Below are positions 34,352 to 42,999 of a stretch of 64,000 nt of DNA, in pieces. Within the stretch, counting starts at the first letter, position 1; the number at the start of each line of letters is the position of its first letter. Made by a program: the position numbers and the translations under genes. Source of the stretch: Haloterrigena salina JCM 13891 (GTDB taxonomy: Archaea; Halobacteriota; Halobacteria; Halobacteriales; Natrialbaceae); the NCBI RefSeq assembly GCF_000337495.1, contig NZ_AOIS01000047.1, positions 1 to 64,000 on the forward strand. Reading direction: 5' to 3'. The notes beneath the pieces were generated by a model. That model was not told the DNA's origin. It was given only the letters and a program-made list of their open reading frames with translations, and ran no database searches.

Positions 34352-34438
34352 TCCGGTCTAGTCGCGTCTGCTGTGGGGGATAGAGTGTAAGGAGTTGATA
34401 GCAAGGATTACACTGGTGCGAGCTAAACGGAGGAACGA

Positions 34439-34927
34439 ATGGCTGACTCGTTTTGGTACCCGTCAGTCGGCGACGTTCTCGCTATCCACGACGACATTGT
34501 ATCAGAGTATTCCGACACGCACGCTGGCGTCTAGAATCATGGCGATATCGAGTTTGCCCTGAACTACGTCGAGAACGGGAGTTTCGAGACGATACCCGAG
34601 ACGATTCACGAGAAAGCGTTTCACCTTCTCCGACTGTTAGTAGCGAACCACCCGTTCGTCGACGCAAACAAGCGCACTGCGCTCAACACAACGGTCGTGT
34701 TCTACTTCCTCAACGGATATCGATTCACATACGACGACGAAGTCCGAACGATCCTCAAGCAGTTCGGCACCGATCAGACAACCGTCGACGAAGCGGAAAC
34801 CATCGAATACCTTCGTTCTCACACCGAAGAGATCAACCTCGTGGGTGAGATCGGACAATGGCGCGACGACCTCATCCAGTACGGACTGGATGAACTAACC
34901 GGTGGCTCGTCTAACCCGAACGATTAA
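34439..34927 (+). pseudogene. Doc/Fic-family toxin gene interrupted by an amber codon
   Basis: From ATG 34439 the frame reads MADSFWYPSVGDVLAIHDDI, like Doc-type toxins, then meets TAG at 34532-34534 after residue 31, and continues in frame for about 130 codons to TAA at 34927. The continuation carries the Fic motif HPFVDANKRTALN (canonical HPFxxGNKRT; Ala replaces Gly), encoded near 34648-34686. No second start codon in frame follows the stop soon enough to restore the fold. The normal product would modify a translation or kinase target by AMP or phosphate transfer. A decayed toxin is the simplest reading; read-through of the stop is the alternative. Confidence 0.75.
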
Positions 34928-34952
34928 CCGCAGTCGGGACGATAATCTAAAC

Positions 34953-35093
34953 ATGGCGACCGAGGAAGGTTCGGAGTCCGGCTCCCCGCTCGATGAGGTG
35001 ATGGACGACATCCGACGAGAACTCGTCCAGCGAGTAGCAGCCACAGACCGGGACGCGAACCGAGATATCTACGACGCGCTCGAAAACGAATAA
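34953..35093 (+). CDS. Small acidic protein next to the broken toxin, possible antitoxin
   Basis: A 46-residue acidic protein (EEGSESGSPLDEVMDDIRRELVQRVAATDRD) with one predicted helix. It follows the Doc-like pseudogene by 25 nt. Being short, charged and linked to a toxin gene it may be the antitoxin, but it lacks recognisable Phd/AbrB motifs and antitoxins normally come first, so this is only a possibility. ATG 34953 is preferred to a start at 34902, which overlaps the toxin frame. Confidence 0.4.
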   Translation: MATEEGSESGSPLDEVMDDIRRELVQRVAATDRDANRDIYDALENE

Positions 35094-35114
35094 CGCGCTA
35101 CGGTTCCAGTTTTA

Positions 35115-35138
35115 TCAGTTCGTACTCACGATCTTGAT
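35115..35138. repeat. 24-bp direct repeat, right copy (GTPase gene tail)
   Basis: The genuine 3' end of the YchF-type gene, identical to 33609-33632. Together the copies bracket the HIT-toxin segment. Confidence 0.8.
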
Positions 35139-36293
35139 CACGTCGCCCTCCTCGAGTTCGTACTCCTCGCCGACCTCTCGGTTCGTCTTCGCGTTGACGG
35201 CGTGGAGGTAGCCGTCGCCGATGTCGGAGTGGACGGCGTAGGCCAGATCGACGGGCGTCGAGCCGTCGGGCAGCAGGAAGGCGTCGGGCAGAACGTTGCC
35301 GCTGCCGTCGGACCACTTCGCGGCGTCCTCGACCGGGTAGGCGGTGAGGTGCTCGAGCAGGTCGTAGACCGCGTAGTTCAGCGCACCCTGGACGCCGGTG
35401 CCGCCGTGCTCGGCCATCGTCTCGGCCAAGTCCTCGAGGGCGCCGCGCTGGGCGTCGTTGACGTCGTCGCCGATCTCGAGGGTCTCGTCGCCGGGGTCAT
35501 AGTCGACCAGTCCGTTGTCGGCGGCCCGTCGAAGGGCGAGTTCGCCCTCGGCGGTCGTGGGGATGACCGGCTTGTCGAGGTCGAGCAGTTTCTCGACGTT
35601 CTCCTCGGGGGCGACGTCGATCTTGTTCGCCGCGACGACGATCGGTTTGGTTCGCTCGCGGACCAGTCGCGCGAGTTCCTCGCGGTGGTCGTCCTCCCAC
35701 TGGATCGGGTCCTCGGGGTAGTCGAGCTCTCGGAGGACGATAGCGATCTGTTTGGGCGAGGCGCCGAAGCCCGAGAGCATGTCCGCGAGGACGTCGTCGA
35801 TGTCGAAGTCGGGAGAGCGGGACTTGCGCTCGACGGACTCCCAGTTGCGCTCGACGATGCCCGCCAGCCAGAGGTCCATCTCCTCCTCGACGAAGTCGAT
35901 GTCCTCGAGCGGGTCGTGCTCGCCGATGTCGACGGGTTCGCCCTTCTCGTTGGTCCCGCCGGAGGCGTCGATCACGTTGACGATCACGTCCGCGTTCGTG
36001 AGTTCGTCGAGGAACTGGTTGCCCAGCCCCTTCCCCTCGTGGGCACCCGGCACCAGCCCCGCCACGTCGATCAGTTCGATCGGGACGTAGCGCTTGCCGT
36101 CCTCGCAGTTGTCGGCGTTACAGCGCTTCTCGCGCTCGAGGCAGGGACACTCCGTCCGGACGTAGCTGACGCCGCGGTTGGCGTCGATCGTCGTGAAGGG
36201 GTAGTTGGCGACGTCGACGTCGGCCATCGTCGCCGCGGTGTAGAACGTGGACTTGCCGGCGTTGGGCTTTCCGGCAAGCGCGATCGAAAGCAT
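35115..36293 (-). CDS. ychF: OLA1/YchF-type GTP/ATP-binding protein
   Basis: A 392-residue Obg-like P-loop protein. G1 is GKPNAGKST near the N-terminus, G3 DVAGLVPGAHEGKGLG, and the NKID box (VVAANKIDVAP) reads like a GTPase; the C-terminus is a TGS domain (DAFLLPDGSTPVDLAYAVHSDIG) ending IKIVSTN. These proteins associate with ribosomes and stress responses. The start ATG at 36293 is the family start; the long open frame to 37547 is opposite-strand overlap. Its last 24 nt (35115-35138) are duplicated exactly at 33609, marking an insertion just past the stop codon without damage to the gene. Confidence 0.93.
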   Translation of the reverse strand: MLSIALAGKPNAGKSTFYTAATMADVDVANYPFTTIDANRGVSYVRTECPCLEREKRCNADNCEDGKRYVPIELIDVAGLVPGAHEGKGLGNQFLDELTNADVIVNVIDASGGTNEKGEPVDIGEHDPLEDIDFVEEEMDLWLAGIVERNWESVERKSRSPDFDIDDVLADMLSGFGASPKQIAIVLRELDYPEDPIQWEDDHREELARLVRERTKPIVVAANKIDVAPEENVEKLLDLDKPVIPTTAEGELALRRAADNGLVDYDPGDETLEIGDDVNDAQRGALEDLAETMAEHGGTGVQGALNYAVYDLLEHLTAYPVEDAAKWSDGSGNVLPDAFLLPDGSTPVDLAYAVHSDIGDGYLHAVNAKTNREVGEEYELEEGDVIKIVSTN

Positions 36294-36431
36294 ACCGTTC
36301 GGTACTCGCGTGGCGCAAAATTGCCTTTCGATTGGGAACTCCCCGACGGCGGGCGCTACCCGCCGAGAGGCGTTCGACTCGAGCGTCCGGGGTGACAAAG
36401 AACGAAGCCGCTGCGCGTCGTACCGGTCGGC

Positions 36432-36803
36432 ATGCCGACGATCGAGTTTCGCGGACGGGAAATCGAGTGCGAACGCGGACGAATCCTCCGCGACGTCCTC
36501 CTCGAAGCGGACGAGTCGCCGCACAACGGTGGTGCAAACTGGCTCAACTGTCGCGGACACGGCACCTGCGGGACCTGCGCCGTCGCGATTGAGGGCGACG
36601 CGAGCGAACCGACCGCGGCCGAACGGCGCCGCCTCGCCATCCCACCGCACGATCCCGACGCCGGGCTTCGACTGTCGTGCCAGACGCGAGTCGAGGGCGA
36701 TCTCGAGGTCCGAAAGTACGACGGCTTCTGGGGCCAGCGGGTTCCGGACGGCGAAACATCCGCGGCGTCGGACGATCCGACGGCGCCTACGGACGAGCGC
36801 TGA
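36432..36803 (+). CDS. 2Fe-2S ferredoxin
   Basis: A 123-residue plant-type [2Fe-2S] ferredoxin with ligands C40, C46, C49 (CRGHGTCGTC) and C83 (RLSCQT). The spacing CX5CX2C is the plant/halobacterial ferredoxin pattern; the acidic C-terminal tail (residues 103-123) is disordered. It is shorter than the main haloarchaeal ferredoxin, which has an extra acidic insert near the N-terminus, so it is probably a specialised electron carrier. It is divergent from ychF. Confidence 0.85.
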   Translation: MPTIEFRGREIECERGRILRDVLLEADESPHNGGANWLNCRGHGTCGTCAVAIEGDASEPTAAERRRLAIPPHDPDAGLRLSCQTRVEGDLEVRKYDGFWGQRVPDGETSAASDDPTAPTDER

Positions 36804-36863
36804 TCGGTCGACCTTCGACTGACGGGTCACGGCTTTCCCTGCGACGACGCCACTGTCGAACGT

Positions 36864-37270
36864 CAGTACGACGACTTCATCGGCGAATTCTAGCACCGCG
36901 GACAGCTCGACTCCCAAGAAGCTGCGCTGAGCGTTTCGCGGGCGACCTTGACGACCCTTTCCGAGCGCATCCAGCCAGACGACGCCGAGAACCTCGGCGC
37001 GAAACTCCCCGACGAACTCGACCGGTTCCTCGAGGCGGTCGACGACGTCGAGCGGTTCGACTTCGACGAGTTCGTCGACCGCGTCGCCGAGAGCGAGGAG
37101 ATCGGCGAGGACGACCAGGCCGACGCCGCCTTCCACGCGCGGGTCGTGACGGACGTCGTCGCGGAGGCGGTCACCAGCGGGGAACTCGAGGATATCGAGC
37201 GGCAGTTGTCCGAGGAGAGGGCTCCGATCAGCTGTTCGAAATCGCCGAAGAAGCGGAGCGTCCCGCGTAG
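36864..37270 (+). pseudogene. DUF2267-family protein, decayed by a stop and a frameshift
   Basis: The reading QYDDFIGEF, TAG (36891-36893), HRGQLDSQEAALSVSRATLTT, LSERIQPDDAENLGAKLPDEL and FDEFVDRVAESE follows the DUF2267 pattern (two helical repeats of QYDEFVxxV...LxxLxERL). It has an in-frame amber at codon 10 and no clear start codon. After QLSEE (about 37212) the frame shifts; the expected ending DQLFEIAEEAERPA is found in the neighbouring frame to a stop at 37268-37270. Two independent lesions make this a real pseudogene. Confidence 0.75.
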
Positions 37271-37303
37271 CGGAGCGACCCGAATCGACTGCCGGGCCCG
37301 TCG

Positions 37304-38608
37304 TTACCTCGTTCCCGGTTCGAACGACTCGAGCAGCGCGGACGCCTCGCGGACCCCCTCTTCGAAGACGGCGTGGTCCGGTGCCGAGACGCGATCTGCG
37401 TAGGGGTCCCAGTCGACGGCCCGAATCTCGGCGAGTCGGGGAAGCGTCGCGTGAGCGAGCCCGGCCGCGACCGCGTCGGCGGAGTCGTCCGTGTGAGACG
37501 AGACGGCGCGGGCGAGCTCGTCGACCGAGCGCGCCTGGCCGTCCCACTCGTGGTAGAGGATTGCGAGGGTAAGTCGGACGCGTTCGGTTCGGAGAACGTC
37601 GAGGACCGTTTCCGCCGTCGAGGGGACGGCCGCGACGGCGGCGACGCCCGGATCCCGTCTCGGCGTCGGCGACTCGAGGGGGTCCTTCGAGTCGGGGGCG
37701 TCGTCGGACGCGTCGCGCCTCGGAGTCTCGGAAGTCTCGAACGTCTCGGGAACGGAATCGTCGTCTGTCGTGGGTTCGGGCGGCTCCACGGGACGCGCGG
37801 GAGCGGCGGTTCGACCCTCGGGGCTGGTGTCGTTCCAGATGGCGGGTGACGCTCCTGCCTCCGCCTCCGACTCCGAAGGAGTCGCCGCGCTGACCGTCTG
37901 CGATGCTTCGGCGTCAGCCCCCGTCCCGGCGGTCGGCGACGCATCGGAATCCGCCGTCGCACCGTCGGTCGACCGATCGGTCGTCGGAACGGTATCGGTC
38001 GTCGTCGACTCGAGCGCGGTCGTCACGGTGGCGACAGCGGCCGCCGTCGGCCGTTCCATCGTCGGGTGGATCGATGACTCGGTCGTCGCCGGCGACTGCG
38101 CGATGGCCTCGTCCGACTCGGCCGTCGCCGACGACTCAGTCGCTGCTGCGCGAGCGGAGGTAGAAACGCTCGAGGCGATCGAATCGGACGACGCGATGCC
38201 CAGCGGCTCCCGAACGGCGGTGGCGAAGCCGGTCGCGCCGCCGACGGCGGCCAGCGTCGTCATCAGCGAGAGCGGATCGCGGATCGCGCCGCCCTCGAGG
38301 GCCACGTACACCGTCAGCCAGGCGGCGAGCCCGCAGGCGACGACGATCCCGATCGACACCCGGGTCACGGCTCGCCAGCGGATATCCGACGAGACGTTCC
38401 GGCTGGCCAGCCAGTAGCCGCCGGTGGCCAGCCCGGTCGGAACGAGCAACGAGACGAACAGTTCGAACGCGACGGCCGGCTGCGAGACCGGCGTCTCGAG
38501 CGTCCGGACGATCCCGGCGACCGCCAGCGCGAGCCCCATGGCGACGATCGCGGCGGTCGATTCACCCCAATCCACTCGGTCGAATCGAGCGGGGGTAGCA
38601 GAACGCAT
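37304..38608 (-). CDS. Membrane-tethered DUF7344-type HTH regulator with a long disordered linker
   Basis: A 434-residue protein in three parts. Residues 1-135 hold four membrane helices (about 19-36, 44-66, 84-103, 113-133). Residues 140-325 are a low-complexity stretch of A, S, T, E, D, P with no predicted structure. Residues 330-430 look like the haloarchaeal DUF7344-type winged helix (VLDVLRTERVRLTLAILYHEW, AGLAHATLPRLAEIRAVDWD). The layout suggests a membrane sensor holding a DNA-binding domain on a flexible tether. It is an unusual arrangement, but function is inferred from the C-terminal domain alone. Confidence 0.65.
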   Translation of the reverse strand: MRSATPARFDRVDWGESTAAIVAMGLALAVAGIVRTLETPVSQPAVAFELFVSLLVPTGLATGGYWLASRNVSSDIRWRAVTRVSIGIVVACGLAAWLTVYVALEGGAIRDPLSLMTTLAAVGGATGFATAVREPLGIASSDSIASSVSTSARAAATESSATAESDEAIAQSPATTESSIHPTMERPTAAAVATVTTALESTTTDTVPTTDRSTDGATADSDASPTAGTGADAEASQTVSAATPSESEAEAGASPAIWNDTSPEGRTAAPARPVEPPEPTTDDDSVPETFETSETPRRDASDDAPDSKDPLESPTPRRDPGVAAVAAVPSTAETVLDVLRTERVRLTLAILYHEWDGQARSVDELARAVSSHTDDSADAVAAGLAHATLPRLAEIRAVDWDPYADRVSAPDHAVFEEGVREASALLESFEPGTR

Positions 38609-38651
38609 ACCTCCCCGTTTCAGGGATGGTTATATAAAACGAATTGTCGAC

Positions 38652-39383
38652 TCAGAGTTCGATAGCCAGCATCACCTCGTCGACGTAGTGGCCGTTGAGC
38701 TTGTAGTGGTCCTCGCGGATCGCTTCGACCTCCCAGTCGTGTGCTTCGAGGAAGGCGACGGCGTCGTCGTTGCTCGAGGGGACGCTCTGGTAGACCCGCT
38801 CGTAGCCCCGAGAGACGGCCCACTCGAGGCCACGCGAGAGGAGGTGCGAACCGAGCCCGTGGCCGCGGTACTCCTCTAAGACGCCGACGGTGAGCTCGGC
38901 GGTGTGGGATAACTTCTCCAACTCAGGCGCGTGGAGGTGGACCCAACCGACGACGTCCTGGTCGACGGTCGCGACGAAGAACATCCGGGACTCGAGTTCG
39001 TTGTGCCGGAGCAGGGCCTCCTCGTGGTCGATCTCGTCGGCGACGCTCTCGGCCTCGATGTAGGTCTTCTCCTCGGCGACCTGCCGGATCGCGCCGACGA
39101 TCCCCGAGAGGTCTTCCTGTCTGGCCGGCCGGACGTGGAACTCGAGGTCGTCGGCGACGTACTCCTCCTCGGCGCCGGCGTCGAGAACCACCCGGAGCGT
39201 TCCGTCCACCGCCTCGAGGCGCCCGTCGCGTTTGAGGATCGCGACGTGGTGGCGGAAGCCGCTGGGGTCGATGCGCAGCTCCGACCGGGCGTCGTCCGGA
39301 TCGACCGCCCCGTGGCGCTCGACGTACTCGTAGATCCGTCTCCGGTCGTCGTGGCCGAACTCCAGTGGTTGGGAGGATACCAT
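38652..39383 (-). CDS. HTH domain fused to a GNAT acetyltransferase
   Basis: A 243-residue fusion. The first 75 residues (LEFGHDDRRRIYEYVERHG then FRHHVAILKRDGRLEAV) look like a winged helix. Residues 80-243 form a GNAT domain with the acetyl-CoA motif LEEYRGHGLGSHLL, preceded by AELTVGV and followed by AVSRGYERVYQSV. Such fusions in haloarchaea may couple acetylation to gene control. Start ATG 39383 has a TATA-like TTAAGTACTG at leaderless spacing on the minus strand. Substrate unknown. Confidence 0.85.
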   Translation of the reverse strand: MVSSQPLEFGHDDRRRIYEYVERHGAVDPDDARSELRIDPSGFRHHVAILKRDGRLEAVDGTLRVVLDAGAEEEYVADDLEFHVRPARQEDLSGIVGAIRQVAEEKTYIEAESVADEIDHEEALLRHNELESRMFFVATVDQDVVGWVHLHAPELEKLSHTAELTVGVLEEYRGHGLGSHLLSRGLEWAVSRGYERVYQSVPSSNDDAVAFLEAHDWEVEAIREDHYKLNGHYVDEVMLAIEL

Positions 39384-39598
39384 GGCAGATGCTGCCACAC
39401 AACAGTACTTAACCCTTGCCGAGCGGCAGCTGCCGGCTGCGAACGCGGGACGGAGACGACGCGGCGTCGCGCCGAACTTAATGGACCCACAGGTGAATCC
39501 GGATCGACTTCCTCGGCTGGTTCGTCTCACCGGTTGCGTGAGATGACTGTCGACCCGAACCGGGTCGAGCGAACAGGTGGCATCTCACGTCTCCCCCC

Positions 39599-40057
39599 AT
39601 GATCGGTACGGATGTGGTCGTCGCCGCCCCCGCCCTCGCCCTCGCGGTAGTCGTCGGACTGGCGGTCCACGAGTGGACCCACGCCCTCGTCTTGCGACTC
39701 GCCGGGATCGATCACACGGTCTCCTACCTCCCCGGTCGAACCGACGGCATCATCGGCCTGCTGACGTGTTGTCCGTGGGCCGTCGTCGAGCCCCGGCCGA
39801 CCGGTCGCGAACCGGCGGTCCACCTTCGCGCCGCGGCGCTGGCGCCCGTCCTCCTCGCCGTTCCCGTCTTCGCAGCCGGGTTCGGGGGCGCCATTCCGGC
39901 CGACTCGCCGATCGCGATGGCCGTCGCGATCGGCTGGCTCGCCTGCTCGGTTCCCAGCCCGCAGGATTTCTCGGTCGTCTTCTACGCCCACCGCGTCCTC
40001 GAGACCGAGATCGCCGCCGATCCGAACGCGACGGCGCTCGGCTCCCGCGCCGACTGA
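39599..40057 (+). CDS. Small membrane metalloprotease-like protein (HExxH)
   Basis: A 152-residue hydrophobic protein with HEWTH at residues 24-28 inside the first membrane helix, as in DUF3267/M50-like membrane peptidases, and about three further helices (about 75-95 and 100-120). Haloarchaeal proteins of this class also keep a YAHRVLETE C-terminal region, seen here at about 129-137. Whether it is an active peptidase cannot be told; M50 proteins normally also have a distal Asp that I do not locate. It is alone, divergent from the GNAT gene. Confidence 0.6.
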   Translation: MIGTDVVVAAPALALAVVVGLAVHEWTHALVLRLAGIDHTVSYLPGRTDGIIGLLTCCPWAVVEPRPTGREPAVHLRAAALAPVLLAVPVFAAGFGGAIPADSPIAMAVAIGWLACSVPSPQDFSVVFYAHRVLETEIAADPNATALGSRAD

Positions 40058-40161
40058 CGGTCGTCGACTTCGTCGGGCGCCGCCGCGTTCTCGGTCGTTT
40101 CCTTCCTCTTTCCGCCGTCGCAAGATCCAGATCTCCGGTAGCGAGAAGCTGCCGCAGCTGT

Positions 40162-40734
40162 CTAGGACGCGATCAGTTCCGAATACCAGTGGATCGCCGT
40201 TACGGCGGCGACCGCCAGGAGGACGACCGACGAGGTAGCGAGCCACGGAATCGACAGCAGGCCGCCGGCCGTCGCGACCACGAGCAGCGCACACCCGCCC
40301 ACCGTTCCCGCGTACCGACGCGGCCACGGATCGGTCGATTCCGATTCGAGATCCGAGAGGTACGGATCGAACTGGGCGGCCATCGGCGTCGACTCGACGA
40401 TCCCCCGGTCCTTGTCGTAGTCGACGATCCCACGCGTGTCGAGTTTCGGCAGGTGCGACTGGTAGAGGGAGATGTAGACCCGCTGGCGCTGGTCGGAACT
40501 CAGGTTCTCGACGGTCGTCTCGTGTTCGTCGGCGGCGATCCGCTCGGCGAGGTCACGAAGCGTCATCGGCTCGCCCGCGCGTCGGAGATATCGGAGCACG
40601 TGGCGCCGACGACTGGTCTGGAGGATGTGGAAGATATCGTCCGGCTCGAGTTCCGACTGTTCGTCGTTCGGTTCGGCTCCGTGCGAGGAGTGTCCCGCGT
40701 CGGTGCACCCGCTTCGGGACGCAGTGTCCGCCAT
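40162..40734 (-). CDS. DUF7344-type HTH protein with a C-terminal membrane anchor
   Basis: A 190-residue protein with a Ser/His/Asp-rich N-terminus, a winged helix (DIFHILQTSRRRHVLRYLRR, RDLAERIAADE, YQSHLPKLDTRGIVDYD) and two C-terminal membrane helices (about 143-163 and 165-185). It combines the DUF7344-type domain of the regulators at 16120 and 18424 with a membrane anchor, mirroring in reverse order the protein at 37304. Confidence 0.7.
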   Translation of the reverse strand: MADTASRSGCTDAGHSSHGAEPNDEQSELEPDDIFHILQTSRRRHVLRYLRRAGEPMTLRDLAERIAADEHETTVENLSSDQRQRVYISLYQSHLPKLDTRGIVDYDKDRGIVESTPMAAQFDPYLSDLESESTDPWPRRYAGTVGGCALLVVATAGGLLSIPWLATSSVVLLAVAAVTAIHWYSELIAS

Positions 40735-41150
40735 CGTCGATAGGAGACGTGTCGACGGGGTCGGTTAATAACTTGGTCGTTCCGGCCAATGACCGTCTCA
40801 CGGCTCGTAGTTCTCGTGCGTCCGCGTGCGGAATCGGGAGAAAATGTGAAAGACGGTCACACAGCCACGAGTGACCGCTGTGATTGAGCACGAGTGATCC
40901 ACCGGCGCGCGTATCGCACTCGGTAGCCCGTTGCGGAGTCGGCATCGCGCCGACACGCTACGTTTCGTTCCGTCCAATAATAAAGCTGTCCCTCGAGACA
41001 TATTCGACGACATCTCAGATATTAGTGGACATATGGATCCAAAGTAGGCCGATATCCCGATCACCCGGTATACTTCGAGTGGTGGGGAGAGAACGGTGAT
41101 CGTCCGTTCGGCTCGCGTCTCGAATCGGCCCGGCAAGGCGAACTCGACGA
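40735..41150. other. Intergenic stretch; no gene seen
   Basis: 416 nt between two minus-strand regulators. Open frames crossing it have no halophilic composition and no recognisable family. An AT-rich patch near 40965-41050 is probably the promoter region for the gene ending at 40162. Nothing else is recognised. Confidence 0.4.
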
Positions 41151-41846
41151 CTACGGATCGATCGCGGTCGGCCTCAGTCCGCCGGTCAACTCCGCGTTGA
41201 CGAGCGCGGCGTGACACCGGCGGAGTCGTTCCGACAGCGCCTGGTGTGAGACGTCGAGTTCCGCCGCGAGTTCCTTGAGCGTGATCCGACGCGGAACCTC
41301 GAAGTAGCCGAGTTCGTGGGCCGCCCGGATCGTCTCGTACTGGGTCTCGGTGAGCGGCGTTCCGGCGCTCGCCAGATCGTCGATCCCCGTCAGACGGGTC
41401 ACGTCGACCCCGAAGTCGTACTGGTCGAACAGCGAGTAACACGTCGACAGCGAGTCCCGATCGTGGAAGAGCAACGTCACCGACCACGAACCGGCGTTCC
41501 CGCTAGCCTCGAGGATCGCCCCGTCGTTCTCCGCGACGATCCGTTCGAAGAGTTTGAACCGATCGCCGAAGGCGAGGCGGAACAGCCACCGCTCGCGGTC
41601 GGCGGCCGCGTCGGTACTCGACCGATCGGTCGTCGTCTCGTCGGTCACGCTCGCGATCACGTCGACCGAGGGATCGGTTTCGAGCGCCGCCCGGACGGTC
41701 TCTCGATCCGGGCCGGAGAGCCAGACCAGCGGCGGCGCGTCACCGATCATCCCGCCGATCTGGTACTCGAGTTCCGGTACTCGTTCGAACGACCGAGCGG
41801 CCGCGAGACGGTCGGCCGGGATGTCGAGTTCGACGACCGTCGTCAT
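41151..41846 (-). CDS. Bacterioopsin-activator (bat)-type HTH regulator
   Basis: A 231-residue protein with an N-terminal domain (MTTVVELDIPADRLAAAR...PELEYQIGGM) and the C-terminal HTH_10 DNA-binding domain: LTETQYETIRAAHELGYFEVPRRITLKELAAELDVS then LSERLRRCHAALVN. This is the standard build of single-domain bat-like regulators of haloarchaea. Targets unknown. Start ATG 41846 (the frame extends to 41864). Confidence 0.85.
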   Translation of the reverse strand: MTTVVELDIPADRLAAARSFERVPELEYQIGGMIGDAPPLVWLSGPDRETVRAALETDPSVDVIASVTDETTTDRSSTDAAADRERWLFRLAFGDRFKLFERIVAENDGAILEASGNAGSWSVTLLFHDRDSLSTCYSLFDQYDFGVDVTRLTGIDDLASAGTPLTETQYETIRAAHELGYFEVPRRITLKELAAELDVSHQALSERLRRCHAALVNAELTGGLRPTAIDP

Positions 41847-42215
41847 TACCGTCACCAACCACAACGGGGCATAGACTCGTTGGGTTTCCGGTAGCCTTTC
41901 CCGCCACCAATATTTCGTGACAGTCAGGGAAAATTGAATGGAGGTGAATCGCGATCAGCCGGATGAGACTATCGCAGTTCCCGTCGTCGATTGCACTTTC
42001 TGAAGGCATCGAAAAACTATAATATTAGTGGCCGGTAATAGTCATCTGACCAACGCGTCGAGCTTGGTCGACAGGGAATGCAGGCCGGCTTGTGCCACGT
42101 TTTCTTGGGGATCTCGTTCGCCAAGCACCGCTTGTAGTCGATACCATCGCTCGTTCCGGTGGTCCGGCGTCGCCGTCGAGAGACGCGGCCGACGACCGTC
42201 GCGGTCACCGGTTCG
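41847..42215. other. Intergenic stretch with an AT-rich patch; no gene seen
   Basis: 369 nt between minus-strand genes. AAAACTATAATATTAG at about 42013-42028 and CCAATATTTCG near 41905 are AT-rich and likely hold promoter elements. The short open frames over 42017-42208 do not look protein-like. Confidence 0.4.
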
Positions 42216-42611
42216 TCAGGCGCTGGGGCTGGCCGACCCCGTCGATCGGCGACCGCCGACGATGCTGCCGGCGGCCAGCAACGCGACGAGGACGCCGGCG
42301 ATGACGTTACTCCAGAGGAGCCGATCGACGCTCACCTCGAGCACGAAGGGGGCGGCCACCACCCAGAGCGCGAGGAGGACGACGATCGCCGGCGCGGCGA
42401 TACTCGGGAGCCGCCCGCCGTCGGGCCAGCCCGCGGTGTAGGCTGCGAAGAAGGCGATCGCTGCCCCGAAGACGGCGTTGTTGGCGACGATCAGTCCGGT
42501 TCCGGTCAGCACGACCCCCGACCAGAGGATCCAGGCGCCGATCGCGGCTGCCAGTCCGACCAGTCGTTCCGGCAGCGGCGACCGGGCGTCGGTCGTTCGG
42601 CTGGTGCTCAT
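42216..42611 (-). CDS. SPW-repeat membrane protein
   Basis: A 131-residue integral membrane protein with four helices, two of which carry the SPW-repeat pattern (ILWSGVVLTGTG; LWVVAAPFVLEVS). The family forms small haloarchaeal and actinobacterial membrane proteins without a defined role. Start is ATG 42611; the open frame continues to 43301 but the upstream part is not membrane-like. Confidence 0.75.
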   Translation of the reverse strand: MSTSRTTDARSPLPERLVGLAAAIGAWILWSGVVLTGTGLIVANNAVFGAAIAFFAAYTAGWPDGGRLPSIAAPAIVVLLALWVVAAPFVLEVSVDRLLWSNVIAGVLVALLAAGSIVGGRRSTGSASPSA

Positions 42612-42999
42612 GCGCGTTCGTACGCGCGCCACTGGTCTAAATGATACCCACGCATTATGCCACTCGGCGACGAGCGCGGTGATTCGTGGCGGTCGGTCGA
42701 TTCGATGGAACCGGGACCGACGGACTGGCGTCCAGCGCCTCGAGTCCGGTCTCGAGGCCGCTGTACCGACTGCAGCAGTCCGCTCTGGATTCGCTCTCCT
42801 CCAGACTGCTCCGAGTCGGATACAGACGCCGGTCAGGAATCGTCGGAGCGCGTGACTGTGCGGATTTCGGTGCCGGGGAACGATCGTTCGAAGGTCGTCG
42901 CCGCGGACTCGATCGCGCGACGGACGGGTTCCGTCGGCCGAGACGACTGTCAGCGGACGGCACCCTCGTTGTTTTATCGTCCGGCGCGAACTATGCTCT
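42612..42999. other. Intergenic stretch; possible remnant only
   Basis: 388 nt without an intact gene. On the minus strand a frame including VRRAIESAATTFERSFPGTEIRT reminds one of the start of a histidine-kinase ATPase domain, but it is interrupted by stops and only about 30 residues long, so it is recorded as a possible relic and not called. Confidence 0.3.

Noticed and set aside
34439..34927. Read-through of TAG as pyrrolysine in the toxin gene
   Set aside because: TAG terminates ordinary genes here and pyrrolysine machinery is not expected in haloarchaea; kept as a testable question only.
34953..35093. Assigning the 46-residue ORF as a Phd or AbrB antitoxin
   Set aside because: No antitoxin signature and wrong gene order; only a possible antitoxin is stated.
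42612..42999. Minus-strand segment resembling the start of a histidine-kinase ATPase domain
   Set aside because: Only about 30 residues match by eye (ESAATTFERSFPGTEIR), stops interrupt the frame and nothing of the G boxes follows; too little to call.
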